A stretch of 64,000 nt of DNA. Origin: Eonycteris spelaea (lineage: Eukaryota > Chordata > Mammalia > Chiroptera > Pteropodidae). The position numbers and the translations under genes are program-made. The DNA lies in NCBI GenBank assembly GCA_003508835.1, contig PUFA01000204.1, positions 2,418,001 through 2,482,000 on the forward strand, read 5' to 3'. The notes beneath the pieces were generated by a model, which did no database searches, had not been told where the DNA came from, and saw only the letters and a program-made list of their open reading frames with translations. Positions 48,490 to 60,950 of the stretch are shown in pieces. The first letter of the stretch is position 1; each line of letters begins with the position of its first letter.

Positions 48490-48925
48490 TTCAGTTTTAT
48501 TGAGATATAACTGACATATAGTGCTGTGTAAGGTTAAGGTATACGGTATAGTATAATCTTTGGACTTACTTTTATTATGAAATGATTACCACAAAAAGTT
48601 TAGTTCTATTATCTCATACGGATACTAAAAAAGAAGAAAAAGAAAAAAGTTTTCCTTGTGATGAAAACTCTTCGGATTTCCTCACACAGCAACTTACAAA
48701 TAAACCACACAGCAGTTACATGTTACACATTACATCCTTGGTACTCATTTGTAACCGGGAGTGTGTACCTTTTGGCCACTTTTACCCAGTTCCCCCTCCT
48801 CTCATCACCCCCATCTTTGGTAACCACAAATCTGATTTTCTATGCGTTCGGCTTCTTTTTCCTTTTTCTTTTTAGATTCCTCAGGTAAGTGAGATTACGC
48901 AATATTTGTCTTCTGAGTCTGTATT
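48490..48925 (-). repeat. L1 3' end, antisense
   Basis: 'AGTTTTATTGAGATATAACT', 'CTCATCACCCCCATCTTTGG' and 'GTAAGTGAGATTACGCAATA' follow the antisense L1 3' UTR order. Confidence 0.8.
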
Positions 48926-48949
48926 TGTCTTGCAAACATGTTTTTAAGT

Positions 48950-49520
48950 AGATATCATCCCCATTGTATAGGTGAAAAAATAGAAGTTTGAGCAGTGTCC
49001 AAGTTTGTGCTAGTGCCATGCAGCCAGAAAATGGTGGAACCAAGGTTTGAACGCTGGTCTATCTGACGTCAAAGTCTCAGCAAGTCTCATGTGTTAAAGG
49101 GCTTTTCTATCCTTTGATAAACAATGTCAAAAATGATGCCAGAACCCCACTAAGTTCCAATTCCACATGATAGCCCACAGGGGATGGGAAACTGAGAGGA
49201 GACATTTTTTTTCAGAATTGAAGTGTTGGTCTATGAGAGTAGATTCAATGATTTATTTAAAGATTATCAAAGGGATCTTTCCTGGGTAAACTTAGTGGTA
49301 TTTTTAAAAGATTGTTGAATGAGGAGTCAGGCCAGCTGATTTGAATCCTGGTTTTGCACAACTCACGTAGTTGCACTAAGGCAAATGTTCTACCCTCCCT
49401 GAGCCCCCACTTCCTCATCTGTGGAATGGGATCATGAATGGCTTCCTCATAGGATCGCACCACGTTAAACGAGAATGCTCGGCACAGCTGGTAGTTGGCA
49501 CTCAATAACCTTGATCCCCT
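48950..49520. repeat. two MIR fragments
   Basis: An antisense MIR lies at about 48955-49080 ('TGTATAGGTGAAAAAATAGA', 'GGAACCAAGGTTTGAACGC'). A plus-strand MIR lies at about 49310-49510 ('GATTTGAATCCTGGTTTTGC', 'CTTCCTCATCTGTGGAATGG'). Confidence 0.7.
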
Positions 49521-50465
49521 TTCTTCCTTGTTTACTTTCCTCTTGCCTATATATAGCACATGCTTGTAAGAGCTGAATGCAAAAAGAAGAAATTGGACCC
49601 AAAGAAGAAATTGGAGGCAATCTCAGTTTAAAGAATTTCTCTCCAAAGTGTTGTTGTCCTCTGAATGAAACCACATTCAGAAGAAAAACACACTCATTTT
49701 TGGTAAATTCCCCACTCTAACGATTCTGTCTGAGGGGTAGCTAGTTAACTGTAGCCAAACTCTGGCTGGCCTTAAAACCAGCATCTGCAACATTCTTTTC
49801 TGTAGAAACTTGCTCTTATTATCTACTACCCCAGCTGACTAAAATTTGTCTCTAAGAAAGACAGCAAGATTATATTGCCAAGCTGAATTGTTCTTATAGT
49901 ATTTGAAGGAAAATTCCTTGTGTGAGGACAGATTTAATATTTGGATCAGTGTTAGATATCACTCAGAGATCCTACGTCTGAGCAATTGTTCTGGCCATAA
50001 ATCTGGTCTTGCTTAAGGGGACTCATTCAGAACCATGCTGTGAAAGGAGCTGATGTTCAGAAAAATGCTCACCACTGACTTCTTGACAGGTTTAAAATGG
50101 TACCTCCCCAAACCTTGGAACATCGCCCTTAAGCACAGCTTTTCATTGAATTCCATAAGCGGCTGAAGGCTTGGGTTACTGCCATTCACAATGGCCCCAT
50201 CACTGAACTCTATCCAGTTGGGCAAAGTGTAAAATCCATGTTGGGTCATCGTGGAAATGAAGCTCATTTCTGGGCTCTGAGATGGCTGCAAGGAAAGGAG
50301 GGAAGGGAATTGATTGAGTACCTGGCACTGTCAGATGCTTTTCTACACATATCTGCCTAAAATTTTTGCAAATGTCTTAACCATTCATAGCTCTATTATT
50401 TACCACATTCCTATCCTATGACCATATCACTGAAATTTGAGCAGTAGAGGACTTGGCACGCCAGA
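49521..50465. other. intergenic, no gene seen
   Basis: Unassigned sequence with short open frames only. Confidence 0.35.
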
Positions 50466-50469
50466 TCTA

Positions 50470-51340
50470 GGTTTGAATTCTGACTTCCTGCCCTAGATTG
50501 ACAGTTCGATGATAGCAATGTTTGTTCAATGCTGTGTCCCCGCACCTAGAACAGTGCCTTGTACATAGTAGGGCTTTAATACTTGTTAAGTCGAATTGAC
50601 AACTGGGCTTCTTACTCAGCCACTTTAAACCTTCTATTTCTTCCACAATAAAAGTAGAAAAAATAAAACCTATATCATAGGATTTTTAAATTATACTTTT
50701 TATTTTGAGAGAATTGTACATTAACATGCAATTGTAAGAAATAATACAGAGCGATCCTATGTATCCCTTCCCCTAACATCTTACAAAACTAAGTACAATA
50801 TCATAACCAGGATGTGGACATTGATTGATTGATTGATTGATCTTATAGGATTTCCCTTCTAGGATTTTTATGTGGATTAAATGCAATTATATAGGCATAA
50901 TGCTTAGTGTAATACATGCATACTGTAAACATTTAATGATGGTAGCTAATATCCTTTCAGGAAGCAACATGGTGTAGAATAGTGCTTCTCAAAGTATCAT
51001 GTGAATATGAATCATCTGGGGAGCTTGCTGAAATGCAGATGCTGATGCAGTAGGTCTGGGTGGGGCCCGAGAGTCTGTATTACTAGCAAGCTCCCAGGGG
51101 ATAGCTGATGCAAAGTGATAGGCTAAGCACATGGGTCTAGAATCAGACTGCCAGGGTTTAACCCTTATCACCTTTAAGACTTTGAACAAATTATACTTCA
51201 GTTTCTCCATTTGCTTAATGAGGACATTTACAGCCCCTACCTCATACAGCTCTTGCAAGGCTTATATAGATTATTGTCTTAAAGCACTCAGAACAGTGCT
51301 AGGATCATAGTAAGTGTGCTCATTAAATGTTAGGTATCAT
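50470..51340. repeat. L2, L1, (GATT)n and MER5-type fragments
   Basis: An L2-like 3' end lies at about 50490-50600 ('AGAACAGTGCCTTGTACATA'). An L1-type piece lies at about 50690-50815. A (TTGA)n run lies at 50820-50841. A MER5-like hAT lies at about 50975-51115 ('GTGCTTCTCAAAGTATCATG'), followed by a MIR to about 51335. Confidence 0.65.
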
Positions 51341-52639
51341 TTTTATTTTATTTCATTTCTTATTCTGTATTCTCTCATTGAAGTAAGATCATTTGAATTT
51401 TTCCACTGGTTACGTTGGCCCCAGAAGAGTAGAAATTCACCTATTCTCACTCTATGAGAAAAGAGAGAAGTTATTGCTAGAAGGGGTTTTTAGAGATCTT
51501 CTAGATCAAAAATGGCAACAACCGGTTCACCAGTTCCTATACCCTGCCCACAGCAGGCTTTACTAACCAATCTTGACAGTTTTTTTAAAAAAATTGAACC
51601 TCAACTGTGGCTTCAGAATCCTTCTTAAGAGTGTCCAGGCAGAGCTGGTGCTCAGGATGAAACCTGTTTCTAAACCTGATCTGGCGTAAGCTCCTCACAG
51701 ATGTGGAGACTTAGGTCCAGAGGTGTAAAATGACTTCCACGGGCTCACGCTGTCACCTGGAGACTGAGTCTGAACCAGAACCCCCGTCTTTTGTGATCTT
51801 TGTGGAACAAGTCTGAGAGAAGAGAAGAAAGGAAGAACAGGAGAGATTCATGTGAGCACATTATAAGCAAAGGGAGACACGGGGTAGAAAAAGACATTCT
51901 TCATAGACCAGTTAGTGCGTTGAGAATAGTAAGAGTCTATGTGTACTATGAGCATTTCAGATTGCCAGCCTGTTGGTGTTTCCCTTACGTTCCCCTTGGA
52001 AGTATGACATGAAGGACAAATTGAAAAATAACTACTTATTGGGAATTTGGTGTAGGAAAAAAATTTTTTTTTTTACAATATTCACTAATTTGGGGATCCT
52101 TAGGAAAGCATAAAGAGCAATCGGAAAGGCAAAGACCTTATTCTTACCTAAATGAACGCCTCAGAGCCTTTCAACAGGGTGCATTGGTCACATCAAGTCT
52201 TGGTTCCTCCCGCCCCTACCTGCTGGTAGCTATACTATACACCTTGTAATTCTGCCTCTCGCTCTTTCTTCCCATTTCTCATCACTGGATCATGCCTGAC
52301 TTCATGGACCCTCACAGACACATGACTTCAAGGTAGATCAGACTGCAGCCATTTCAATGGATTAATTGAAAGAGAAGAATCAGATTTTCTCTTTGAGCAA
52401 TCTGAACTCTGAAGGTACTGAAAAAGTCAGTTACCAGTGAGAGCAAAAACCAAAAGGGGTAGTAGGGACAGTAATAAGGGAATCAAAGTGATGAGGAAGC
52501 TCCTTAGTAGAGAGACAAAAGGTGGGGAAAGGCACAAAGAAACAAAGAAGGAGACTGCCCAACAACTTTGTGGCCCATAAGGAGGCACAATCATGGACCA
52601 TAGAGCATCCTTCTATTTTCTATACTCTATTTTTCTTTT

Positions 52640-53700
52640 ATTTTTATTATTTTAATATGAAAAATTTCAAACCTGCAAGAGTGGACAGGACAGTATAACA
52701 ACCTTCCCTGTACCTGTCACTGGGCTTCAACAATGATCAACTCAGGGCCAATCTTAATTCTCTTCCTGGATTATTTTTATTTTTTAAATGAAATAAAATT
52801 TTAAATAAAATGAAATTTCAAATCCTTGGTTTGAAATACATTCTCACCAGTGGTCCCTGTACAGCCTGCCTTTTCTTTTTTAGTTAGCTACTTTAAAAAA
52901 AATTTTTTATTTATTTATTTTTAATCAATCAAGTAATCAACTTTATTTTTTATGGTGACATTGGTTAACAAAATTCAATAAGTTTCAGCTGTACTTTTTA
53001 ATAGTAAGGCATATATATATATACACACTCCTATAGTTAGATTTCTTTCTGTCCCCACATATTTGACCCAATTTACCCCGTCTACTTCCTCTCTCCCCAC
53101 TACACTCTGGTATTAATTAGCTACTTAAATAGTTTCTGTTTTTGTTCTCAGAAATTTGACCATTGCTTTCCCTTTAGCTCATTTTTTTTTTTATTGTGGT
53201 AAAATATAAAGTTTACTATTTTAACCATTTTAAGTGTATTGTTCAGTGGCATTCACATTGCTTTGCAAATTTCACTTAAACAGGTATTTTTAATAGTGAA
53301 CCTGGGAAGCTACCACCCATAAACTAAGACCTTGACAGAAAACTACATCTAACCAAATGGTTCCCTCCCATCCATCCCATGCAGTTCCCCTAAGTAACCC
53401 TCATTTTGAACCCTCACATTATCATTCTCTTACTTCCTTTTTATGTAGTTTCATTGCAGGTATATGTCCCTTTACAATTGTTTTTCATTTTATTTTTAAC
53501 ATTACCAATAGGATATTATGCTGTATGTAATCTTTTGGAACTTACTTTTTTCATTTAATGTTGTCAAGATTCATTCCTATTTTTGCAGGTCACTGTAAGT
53601 CATTTGCTGAGGCTCCTAACATTCCATTATGTGAATATTCTCTGTATTGGATACGTTCCATTCCAGTCCACAGCTTGACAGCATACCCTCTTTTTTAAAT
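52640..53700 (-). repeat. mosaic of antisense L1 fragments
   Basis: At least three L1 3' pieces are present. One near 52920-53100 has 'TTTTATGGTGACATTGGTTA' and 'ACAAAATTCAATAAGTTTCA', which resembles bat-type L1 3' ends. An older one begins about 53190 ('TTATTGTGGTAAAATATAAA'). Confidence 0.7.
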
Positions 53701-55300
53701 GTTAACTTAGTGTGTCTCTCCTTCTGCACAACTGAAACAGCCAGACTAAAACAACCATACTTAGATGTTGCCAGAGCACAGTTACTTTAATGCTGATGTA
53801 AGGGAAGCAGTGAGATTAATCCTTGGAAAGGTCGAAGACTGGTCACATCTATGAGAAAAGGGCCTCTGTCTCCCTGATTTATCTGCAGAGTAAGTTTGCA
53901 CAAAGCTATGATGGAAACTAAAGAGGAAGCTTTAAGACCTCCACACTGACCCCCCAAATGAAAATCATTTAGCAGTATACAGATGGCAGAGTTGTCATAA
54001 AGATCAAATGAGATAATGATATGTGGGAACACTTTGTAAACCCCAGAGCCTTTTTATAAATGTGCAGTTGTATTGTTATTGCTATCATTCATTTGCATTA
54101 TCTGGGCAAATCATTTTCCTATCTCTCCATGATTAAGGTGGGTGGATAGTGTCAGCAGGACTGGATTTAAGGCAGGAGGAGAGGAGGGAGATGTAAATAT
54201 TAATCGAATACTCAGCCTAGTCCTTAGTCCTTGCAATGTCTCCTCAAAGTAAGAATTATTCTCTGCTTTATGGATGAGAAAACTGGGCTTGAAAACATGC
54301 CCAAAGTCCTATAACTAATGGAGGTGGAGTTTAGATTCAAATCCAGGTCTGTCCGAATCCAAAGCCTTTTTTCTACCTTGCCGAATTTCCTGAAATTTGC
54401 AGGCCTAACTCTTTTCTCATTCCCTGTCTTCATATGGCAGGATGAAAAACCTCCTCTTTATAATATTTCTCAGTATTTTTTTCAGTACACTGATAAACTA
54501 AAATGGAGTCTAAGTAAAAATGTCTTTGGGAAGACTGGGAGCCTTCCCAGTTTTACTCTGCGAGTTTTAATTTGGGAACCAGGAAACCAGGCAACTATGC
54601 TTGGGTAGACTTGACACTGGGTTGCCCTATCTACACTGGCCCTGTGTGGATTGAAGGAGAGTGAATTTCACAAGGGACCACCAGACCCAGACTCTGGTTC
54701 AGGTGACCCCTCTGCCTGTTTTAGGTAAACTATCTAATCTCTGTAAAATGGAACTATGAATGCCTGCCCTGCTACCCAACAGGGGCTAAGACCCAACAAG
54801 TTAATAGGCTGGACTCGATAAGACTGGATGAAGTAATATATGGGAAAACAGTTTGAAAACTGCAAAGCGTTTTCCTCCAGCACTAATGTAAGCTGGTATT
54901 TGTTTTTATGGCCATTATTCTTTCTCCATAGAGCCCTGTCTCAGGGAAAGCCCTGCCGTAGGAGCTCCTAATAATGCTGAGGTTTGAGAACAACCAGAAG
55001 GCTAGCAACATGAAGCCATTTCAAGCAAACCAGAGGAAGTCCAGTCTCTATTTATTTTATGAAGTTAGCGGCTGGATATGTTAAGCAAATGTTTTCTTAA
55101 TTGTGGCAGCATGAGAAAACAATGGGGCAAGGGCTGCCGGGGACGGGGGAGTATCAGGCCTCCACCCCACCCCCACCCCCTGCCACTAAATCTCCAGAGA
55201 ATGACAGGAAAAATTAAAGACAGGCCTTTTCTTTTCGTGGTCACATGTCTAAGATGCTGCTGTAATAAGAACCTGCACCAATTAGAAATGTTTCACCTCC
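53701..55300. other. upstream region of the CpG-island gene
   Basis: No coding feature. A MIR in antisense is present at about 54240-54365 ('ATGGATGAGAAAACTGGGCT'). A TATTTATTTTATG stretch at 55049-55061 is TATA-like but is more than 400 bp before the CpG-rich core. Confidence 0.4.
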
Positions 55301-55688
55301 TTCCCGTGGCCCCTCCCGAGCACATTGCAGAGCAGCCCGGGTTGTGGACTCCAGGAGTTTGCCAAACACAGCGAACGTTAGTGTGTAAGCGGCTGGAGGG
55401 GGCTCTTCACACGGATCTCCGTCCCCTCTCCTCTGCTCCCTCCCTTCCACACTGTTTTGATTTTCTAGGACTTCCTCCTCCGGGCGAGGGAGGGGAGGAA
55501 AGACGCTCGCTTCCCAGCGCTGTGTGTGAGTGTGTGTGTGTGTTTGCGTGTGAGAGTGAAGTGGTGGAGTGTAAAATGCTGTAATGGGAAGAAACCGAGC
55601 CGCGTCTGAGTGTCCTGGACTGCAGAGGCCGTTCTGATCTCAGTGGCACCTGAGCACACACCTCCCCAAGCAAGTACCTGTACTCTCA

Positions 55689-55694
55689 GGTACG
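55689..55694 (+). other. alternative splice donor CAG|GTACGT
   Basis: A near-consensus donor at the 5' shoulder of the CpG island, able to end an earlier first exon that starts upstream of about 55600. Confidence 0.45.
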
Positions 55695-56161
55695 TGTGGC
55701 CGCCAGCCTGTCTGGGTAATGTGGCTGGGGTGTGTGTAGGTAACGAGAGGGTGCGGTGGTGTCCCAGGATGGCGCCCTGTGGAGCGTGTAGCGGTGGGGA
55801 GGCCGGAGGCGCCGCGTGCGCCGCTGTCCGGCGTTTGAGCGTGTGTGAACGCCGAGCCGAGGGCTTTGCACGCTCTTCCAGGGGCTGCTTCCCGGGAGGC
55901 CGGGACCATGCGGGGACAAAGCCGAGGGCATTGGAGGTCTGGCTCGAATGCACTGGCACTTGGCTGGCTGTGGCGGTTAATGGGCATCTGGTCCAGTGGG
56001 TACGGAGAGTGGCTCAACCGTGGTCGTCGGTGTCACGTGTGCTGTGTTCGCTGGCTGCGAGGACCAACTGTGTGCGTGTGGGCAACGTGCCTGGCCCACA
56101 GCAGCAGACAGACACCTGGGAGCGCACGAAAGGGTCGGTTGGGGTAGTGCGTGTGCACTCA

Positions 56162-56168
56162 GGTGAGT
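56162..56168 (+). other. alternative splice donor CAG|GTGAGT
   Basis: A perfect consensus donor within the CpG island, between the other two donors. It may end another alternative first exon. Confidence 0.45.
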
Positions 56169-56419
56169 TCGCACTGGCGGGGCCTTGGGGGTGTGATGTG
56201 TGGGGCAGGCTGCCTCTACGCGCCCTCTGGGACTGGCGCTTCCTCTCAGCTCCGGCGCGGCACCAGGCCCGCCGCGGCCGTTTGCTGCTGGAGCGCGCCC
56301 GCACCCGCCGGGTAGCTGAGCGCCGCCGCCGGGCACGCAGCGGGTGGGGTACGCGAAACGCGCCTCTCCTGGCGCGATTGGCCCCGCCCCCGCATCCCTG
56401 CCAGTTCACCTGGGCTCGG

Positions 56420-56742
56420 CCCCACCTGCTCGGTGGGAGGGGCGTGTCCGGGGGCGTGTCCTGACGGGTCTGGCGGAGCCGGGGAGAGAGCAGGCGGCGC
56501 CTCATTCCAGGGATTCCATGGGCTCCCGCGCTGGCCTCCGCCGCGGAGCTGGCCCGGCGCGCGCCGCCCGCGTGTGCGTGTGGGTGTGAGGAGGGGGAGG
56601 CGGTGCGGGAGCGCGGGCGCGAGCGCGCCTGTGCGTCGGCGCGTTCCCGGAGTGCGCCCCGCGCGCCCTGCGGTCCCGCCCCCGCCTCTGGCCCCAAGGG
56701 GCCCGGCTGGCCCGCGGCAGGCGCGCCCAGAGCCGCCCGGCG
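56420..56742 (+). other. probable non-coding first exon (start approximate)
   Basis: It begins somewhere downstream of the CCAAT/GC box pair and ends at donor GGCG|GTGAGTGC (56743). It contains an ATG at 56518 that opens a 23-codon frame closed at 56587-56589, so it looks like 5' UTR with an upstream ORF. Confidence 0.5.
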
Positions 56743-57200
56743 GTGAGTGCGGGAGGACGCAGCCCGCAGGCTGGTGGGATCCGGGCCGGTCGAGGGCTGC
56801 TGGCCTGCGCGGGAGCTCAGCTGTGGGCTGTCTCGGAGCGTCCTCCTGCAAGGAGGCAGCTGGTTCTTGCCAGGCAATATGAGGCCCCCCCGGTGGGAAT
56901 CGAAGCGTCTGGGCTCCCGGGTTATAGGTCCAGCTCCTGGAGGGGGGTCCCAAGTGGAAGGCGTCCTGGAAGTCGGAGGCGCGGGGCGGGAAGGGGGCCC
57001 GTCGCCCTGCGTCCCGTTTGGTCTGGTCCTGGCTAGCGGCAAGGAGGGCTGTGGTGCGGGACTGCGGAAACTGGCTGAGAGGCGGCCGCTGGGACGGGTC
57101 TCTTTCTTTGTATAGTTCCTGCCCCCTCCCCAAAACAAAACGGCACACTCTTCCTGCACCAGTGCAGGCCTCGCCGGAAAGCAAAGGTCTTTTCTTTTTT

Positions 57201-58986
57201 GTTTTGCTTAAAGTCTGCTTTGATTCATTACACTGAGACATTTAAATGTCTCAAGTTAGGATGACAGTACTTCCTAGGGCTATTAACTGAGTTCTGTGCA
57301 CTTTACTGGCCTGAATTTGTCTGCTTAAGTTAGATGATTAAAAAAATCGGTTTCACTTTGATCATCTGTGCTGTATGTTTGCTAGTTGTATTTCCTTCTC
57401 AGTGGTTAATAAGAACCAGCAGCTTGGGGGACGGGTGTGGAGGCTGGTCTTCTAGTTTTTATCAGCAGCTAGTTGCCCCCTTTATCTGAAAGGTACTATC
57501 GCCAGGTTTGTAGAGCCTGAATCTTTTTCTAAACCCAAACCTACCTGGACGAAAATGAAGATTCCTAAGTTTCCTTTGAGCACCCAGAGACGAACACTAA
57601 ATGTTAATTTTGCTATTAGTATTTAAAGGTCAGTTTTGCATACCATTTTTGCCTTCCGAACTTTAACTCTGTGAGTCCACAGACTTGTTATGTTCATTGT
57701 TTCCTGCTTGCAGCTAATGAAGTCTGCGCGTGACTGAGGGGAGAAGCGTGGGTAGTTTTAAAAGAGCTTTGGGGTCAACGTCTTAAGGCTGTATTTATCA
57801 TCTCTACATCTTAGTGCTCAAATTTTAAGTAATAGGTTTAGAAATACTTTCCTAGGAAGTTTGTTGTCTCATAGTTAAGAGGGTTTTGTGTTTTGTTCTG
57901 TGCGTTTCCTGTTGCATCTGGCTGAAAAGTCATCTCTCCCATGGTAGAAATGGTGTAAAACCCTCAATTTATTGTTTAATTTTGGCAAAAACTTGAACCC
58001 CATGCTGATTTCCCCTGCCACTTTTTTTTTTTTTCACACTTCTGGGCAGCCTGCCTTTGCTTTCTGTTTGGAAGGGCATGCAAACTAAATTTTATGTTGA
58101 CCAGAACACAGTGCAATTAAGAAAATAATTCTCTATGAATAACCATGGACTACATTCCAAAAACTGTTTGTGTGTTGTAGTTAAAAGCAGCTCTGTTTTA
58201 TTTCTGGTGCTATCTCTGTCACCTAGTATGTTTGTGACCAGAAAAAATTGCTTCTGCTTTTGTGCTTTATTTTTATCTGTAAGGGGATGGTAATATTTGT
58301 TCAAATACATCACAGAATTTCCAGGACAGACAAAAAATAAACATAGGAATATAACATTTTGTGTTATGTTATTTACAAAAGTCTTTGAAGATTTGAGAGA
58401 GCTTCATTAAACATACTGCTTGCACTTCCCCCAACTGAACTATAGAAGTATAACTTTACCTTATGATTTTAACACTTTGTATAGATGTGATTATTATGAA
58501 ACTAAAGCTTTCGCTTTCAAGTGTTCTGTTTGACAAGAGTTCTGTAATGGGAAATTCCTTTTAACTCCTTGTGGAGTCAGCCTTGTTACCAACCTCTGCT
58601 GGTTGTCACAACAAATCCAAAGGAGGATTTTACTTTGTGTCTCTTCCAGGTGTCTCCTGGATAATTTTGCTGCTAGTTTACCTTAGTAAAATATAAGTAA
58701 AATAGCCATAATAAAAGTGGTTTCACAACTTCGATATGACTTAATAAAATAATAAGAGTTGTAAGTTCGGGAGGTAAAAGTCAAATACCTTGGGAAAATT
58801 CTGATCTAACTGAAATTCTGACACTGTGTGGTGATTTTAACATATCAAGTTGTCTGTTTTTGGCCTGTGTTTGATAAGCTGTTGCAGTGAGAACCTGGTG
58901 ACAGAAAGTTTTTTTGTGTTAAGTTTCTGCATGATATGTGAACCGAGGCTCATTTGTGACTTTTTTTTTTTTTTTTTTTTTTTTAG
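57201..58986 (+). other. first intron
   Basis: Sequence between the last CpG-island donor and the acceptor at 58986, ending in an uninterrupted run of 24 T (58961-58984) before AG. Composition falls quickly to AT-rich. No exon was seen inside. Confidence 0.5.
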
Positions 58987-59249
58987 GGAGCTTATTTAAA
59001 GTTAATGAATCTGTATGTGGGAGCTTCATCGAAGAGAGAAGCGAGTGTTGTGAATCAGTCTGTAGCCATGTAGAATCGGTTCTCATTAAAACATCAACAA
59101 CAACTTAGAAACTGGACCGCCCAATCTTGATAATATAAACTGCCAAGTTTAGGAAAGGAAGGCGTGTATCTGAGGTGCTGACACCAGAAAAATTCTTTCT
59201 ACCTGGGATGCAGTAAGGAGGAAAACCTGCTTTCTATCTCATGCCTCAG
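58987..59249 (+). other. probable 5' UTR exon with upstream ORFs
   Basis: The exon is 263 bp with acceptor T24-AG at 58961-58986 and donor CCTCAG|GTGTGA at 59250. It has stops in all frames. ATGs: 59005 opens a 22-codon uORF ending TAG 59071-59073; 59068 is an ATG immediately followed by that TAG (start-stop); 59208 opens ATG-CAG-TAA; and 59241 (ATG CCT CAG) runs to the donor in phase 0 and could be the true start. The weak donor makes the 3' boundary less sure. Confidence 0.5.
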
Positions 59250-60348
59250 GTGTGATAAACAGATGCAGTGATCTCATCATTCCTGTATTCCTTACTTGCA
59301 AATTTGTAAAACTCACTAACATTTCTTTGTGATCCCCAAGTCAGTATTTGCGGCATATTTGCAGTCATTCACACACATGCACAGAGTGATGAAAAATTTG
59401 AGTCTCTGAAGTACATGTTGCCAGCTGAGGTCGAACAAGGGAATTCTCTGCCTTCTTGTTTCAGCTCTCATACTGTAAACAAGTATGCTTTTGTGGTCTA
59501 TTTTTAGTTGCCATTTTTTCTCATTAGGGGCCATTTTGTTGGTGGTTTTGCTGTTTAAAATGGCCCCCAAGCTTAATACTGAAGTGTTGTCAAGTGCCCC
59601 TAAGAGCAAGTGCTGTTGTGCCCTCCGGAAAAAAATATGCATTAGATAAGCTTTGTTCAGGCATGAGTTATAGTGCTGTAGCTGGAAGTTCAATGCTAAT
59701 GAATCAACAACAGATATCACCTAAGGTGCCTTTAAACAGAAACACTCATAAAACAAGGTTATGTATCAACATTTGACAAAAATGTAACCAGAGGCTTGCA
59801 GGAACCTAACCCTATCATTCCCCTAGGAGTAATGGTTCAGTATTTGCTAATTCAGTGTTTGCCAAGAGTTCATAGAACGTAACTATTGTAAATAATGAGA
59901 ATTGACTATTTACTGATATTGATAACTAGAGTCCTTCCTAATGATACAATGTGTCATGGGTTTGAAGACTTCTTTTAGGTTGTCTGTAGGCTGAGAGTTG
60001 AGATTTTTGGAACAGTGGAATTAGATGGAGGGTACTATAGGAAGTTTGCCAGCTTGGACTGTGATACATAAATTCATACCTCTCATTTTTGGGGGTAAAC
60101 AAGTTCCTGAGAGGACATGGCACATCAGTACCTGTGAAAGAAAATTCTAATGTCCAAATAAAATAAAAGGCAGGAAAAGCATATCCAGAGTAAACTGAAA
60201 ACGCCAAAGCTTCTTTTATTTCCTATGTGATGCTGTACAAGGCTGAGGTCTTGAAAGAGACAGTTACGATGGCTTAAATGTGAGAGAGAAAAGAATAGTT
60301 TATTTTTATTTGACAACAGTGTTGAAAAATGGTGGCAATTGGTAGTGA

Positions 60349-60950
60349 TGCAGGACAGGGCAAATTTCTCCACATCAAGCGATGGGGAGGCCAAGCCCTG
60401 CACTGAGAGACGAGGAGGGTCTTTTGGCGGAGAGTGTAGAAAGAATTCAACACACACCAAAGTTAGATTCGAAAGGAAAGTTCATTAAAGAAGGGGAAAA
60501 ACAAAAACTAGAGAAAGCAAAGACAAAAACCCAAGACAAGGGAAAAAGCCTGGAGTGTTCGGGATCTAGTTTATATATCATTTTTTAGTTGGTGTGAGTT
60601 ACAGTTTAAAGATATGGGCATACAAGGAGGAAGGAGAAGAGTTTGTAACATAAAAGGTAAGACTATGTAGCGTGAAAGGCCTGCTGGCAGTTCCCAGCAT
60701 TTAATCCGTAGGTTCCCCATGGTTTTAGCCGTAGGGAATGAACGATTTAATTTTGTGTAGGGCAGCCACTTAAGGACTATTTTCCTGTTTCTCCTTCACA
60801 GGTGTGGGGAATGGGTTGTTAGCAGTCCCAGCAGAAATCTTCCTTTGTTCTGCAGGTGTCCTCCCGGCCTGGCTGCAGAGCTGATCAGCACATTGCAGTC
60901 TGAATGCAGCTTGATTTAACATTTTAGTTCTCTTTCCTCCTCCCTACATT
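60349..60950 (-). repeat. possible solo ERV LTR
   Basis: Read on the minus strand, the left part looks like an LTR R-U5 region: pyrimidine-rich sequence, then AATGAACTTTCCTTTC, 'GTGTGTTGAATTCTTTCTAC', 'GGCTTGGCCTCCCC' and an end TGTCCTGCA. The other boundary is unresolved and no coding retroviral sequence adjoins it. Confidence 0.45.

Larger units (their letters stand above)
55300..57200 (+). promoter_or_regulatory. CpG-island promoter of a plus-strand gene
   Basis: GC and CpG rise sharply from about 55300 and are highest at 56220-57080, in contrast to the AT-rich flanks. An inverted CCAAT box directly beside a GC box (GCGATTGGCCCCGCCCCCGC at 56374-56393) and further GC boxes (for example 'GGTCCCGCCCCCGC' near 56671) mark a core promoter. 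Good splice donors on the plus strand at 55690, 56163 and 56743 indicate several first-exon ends. No conserved coding sequence is visible, so these exons are probably 5' UTR. The gene itself was not identified. Confidence 0.8.

Noticed and set aside
55610..56464. 284-codon plus-strand open frame across the CpG island
   Set aside because: It crosses strong splice donors at 55690 and 56163, has CpG-island composition and no recognisable protein.
3346..57200. PIBF1-KLF5 locus, suggested by a two-gene spacing of about 40 kb in the same direction
   Set aside because: The C-terminal residues of the first gene do not resemble the PIBF1 end, and the CpG island does not encode the KLF5 N-terminus.
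56014..57241. Long minus-strand open frames (381 and 331 codons) in the CpG island
   Set aside because: They overlap each other in different frames, are Arg/Pro/Gly/Ala-rich as expected of GC-rich DNA lacking stops, and show no known domain.
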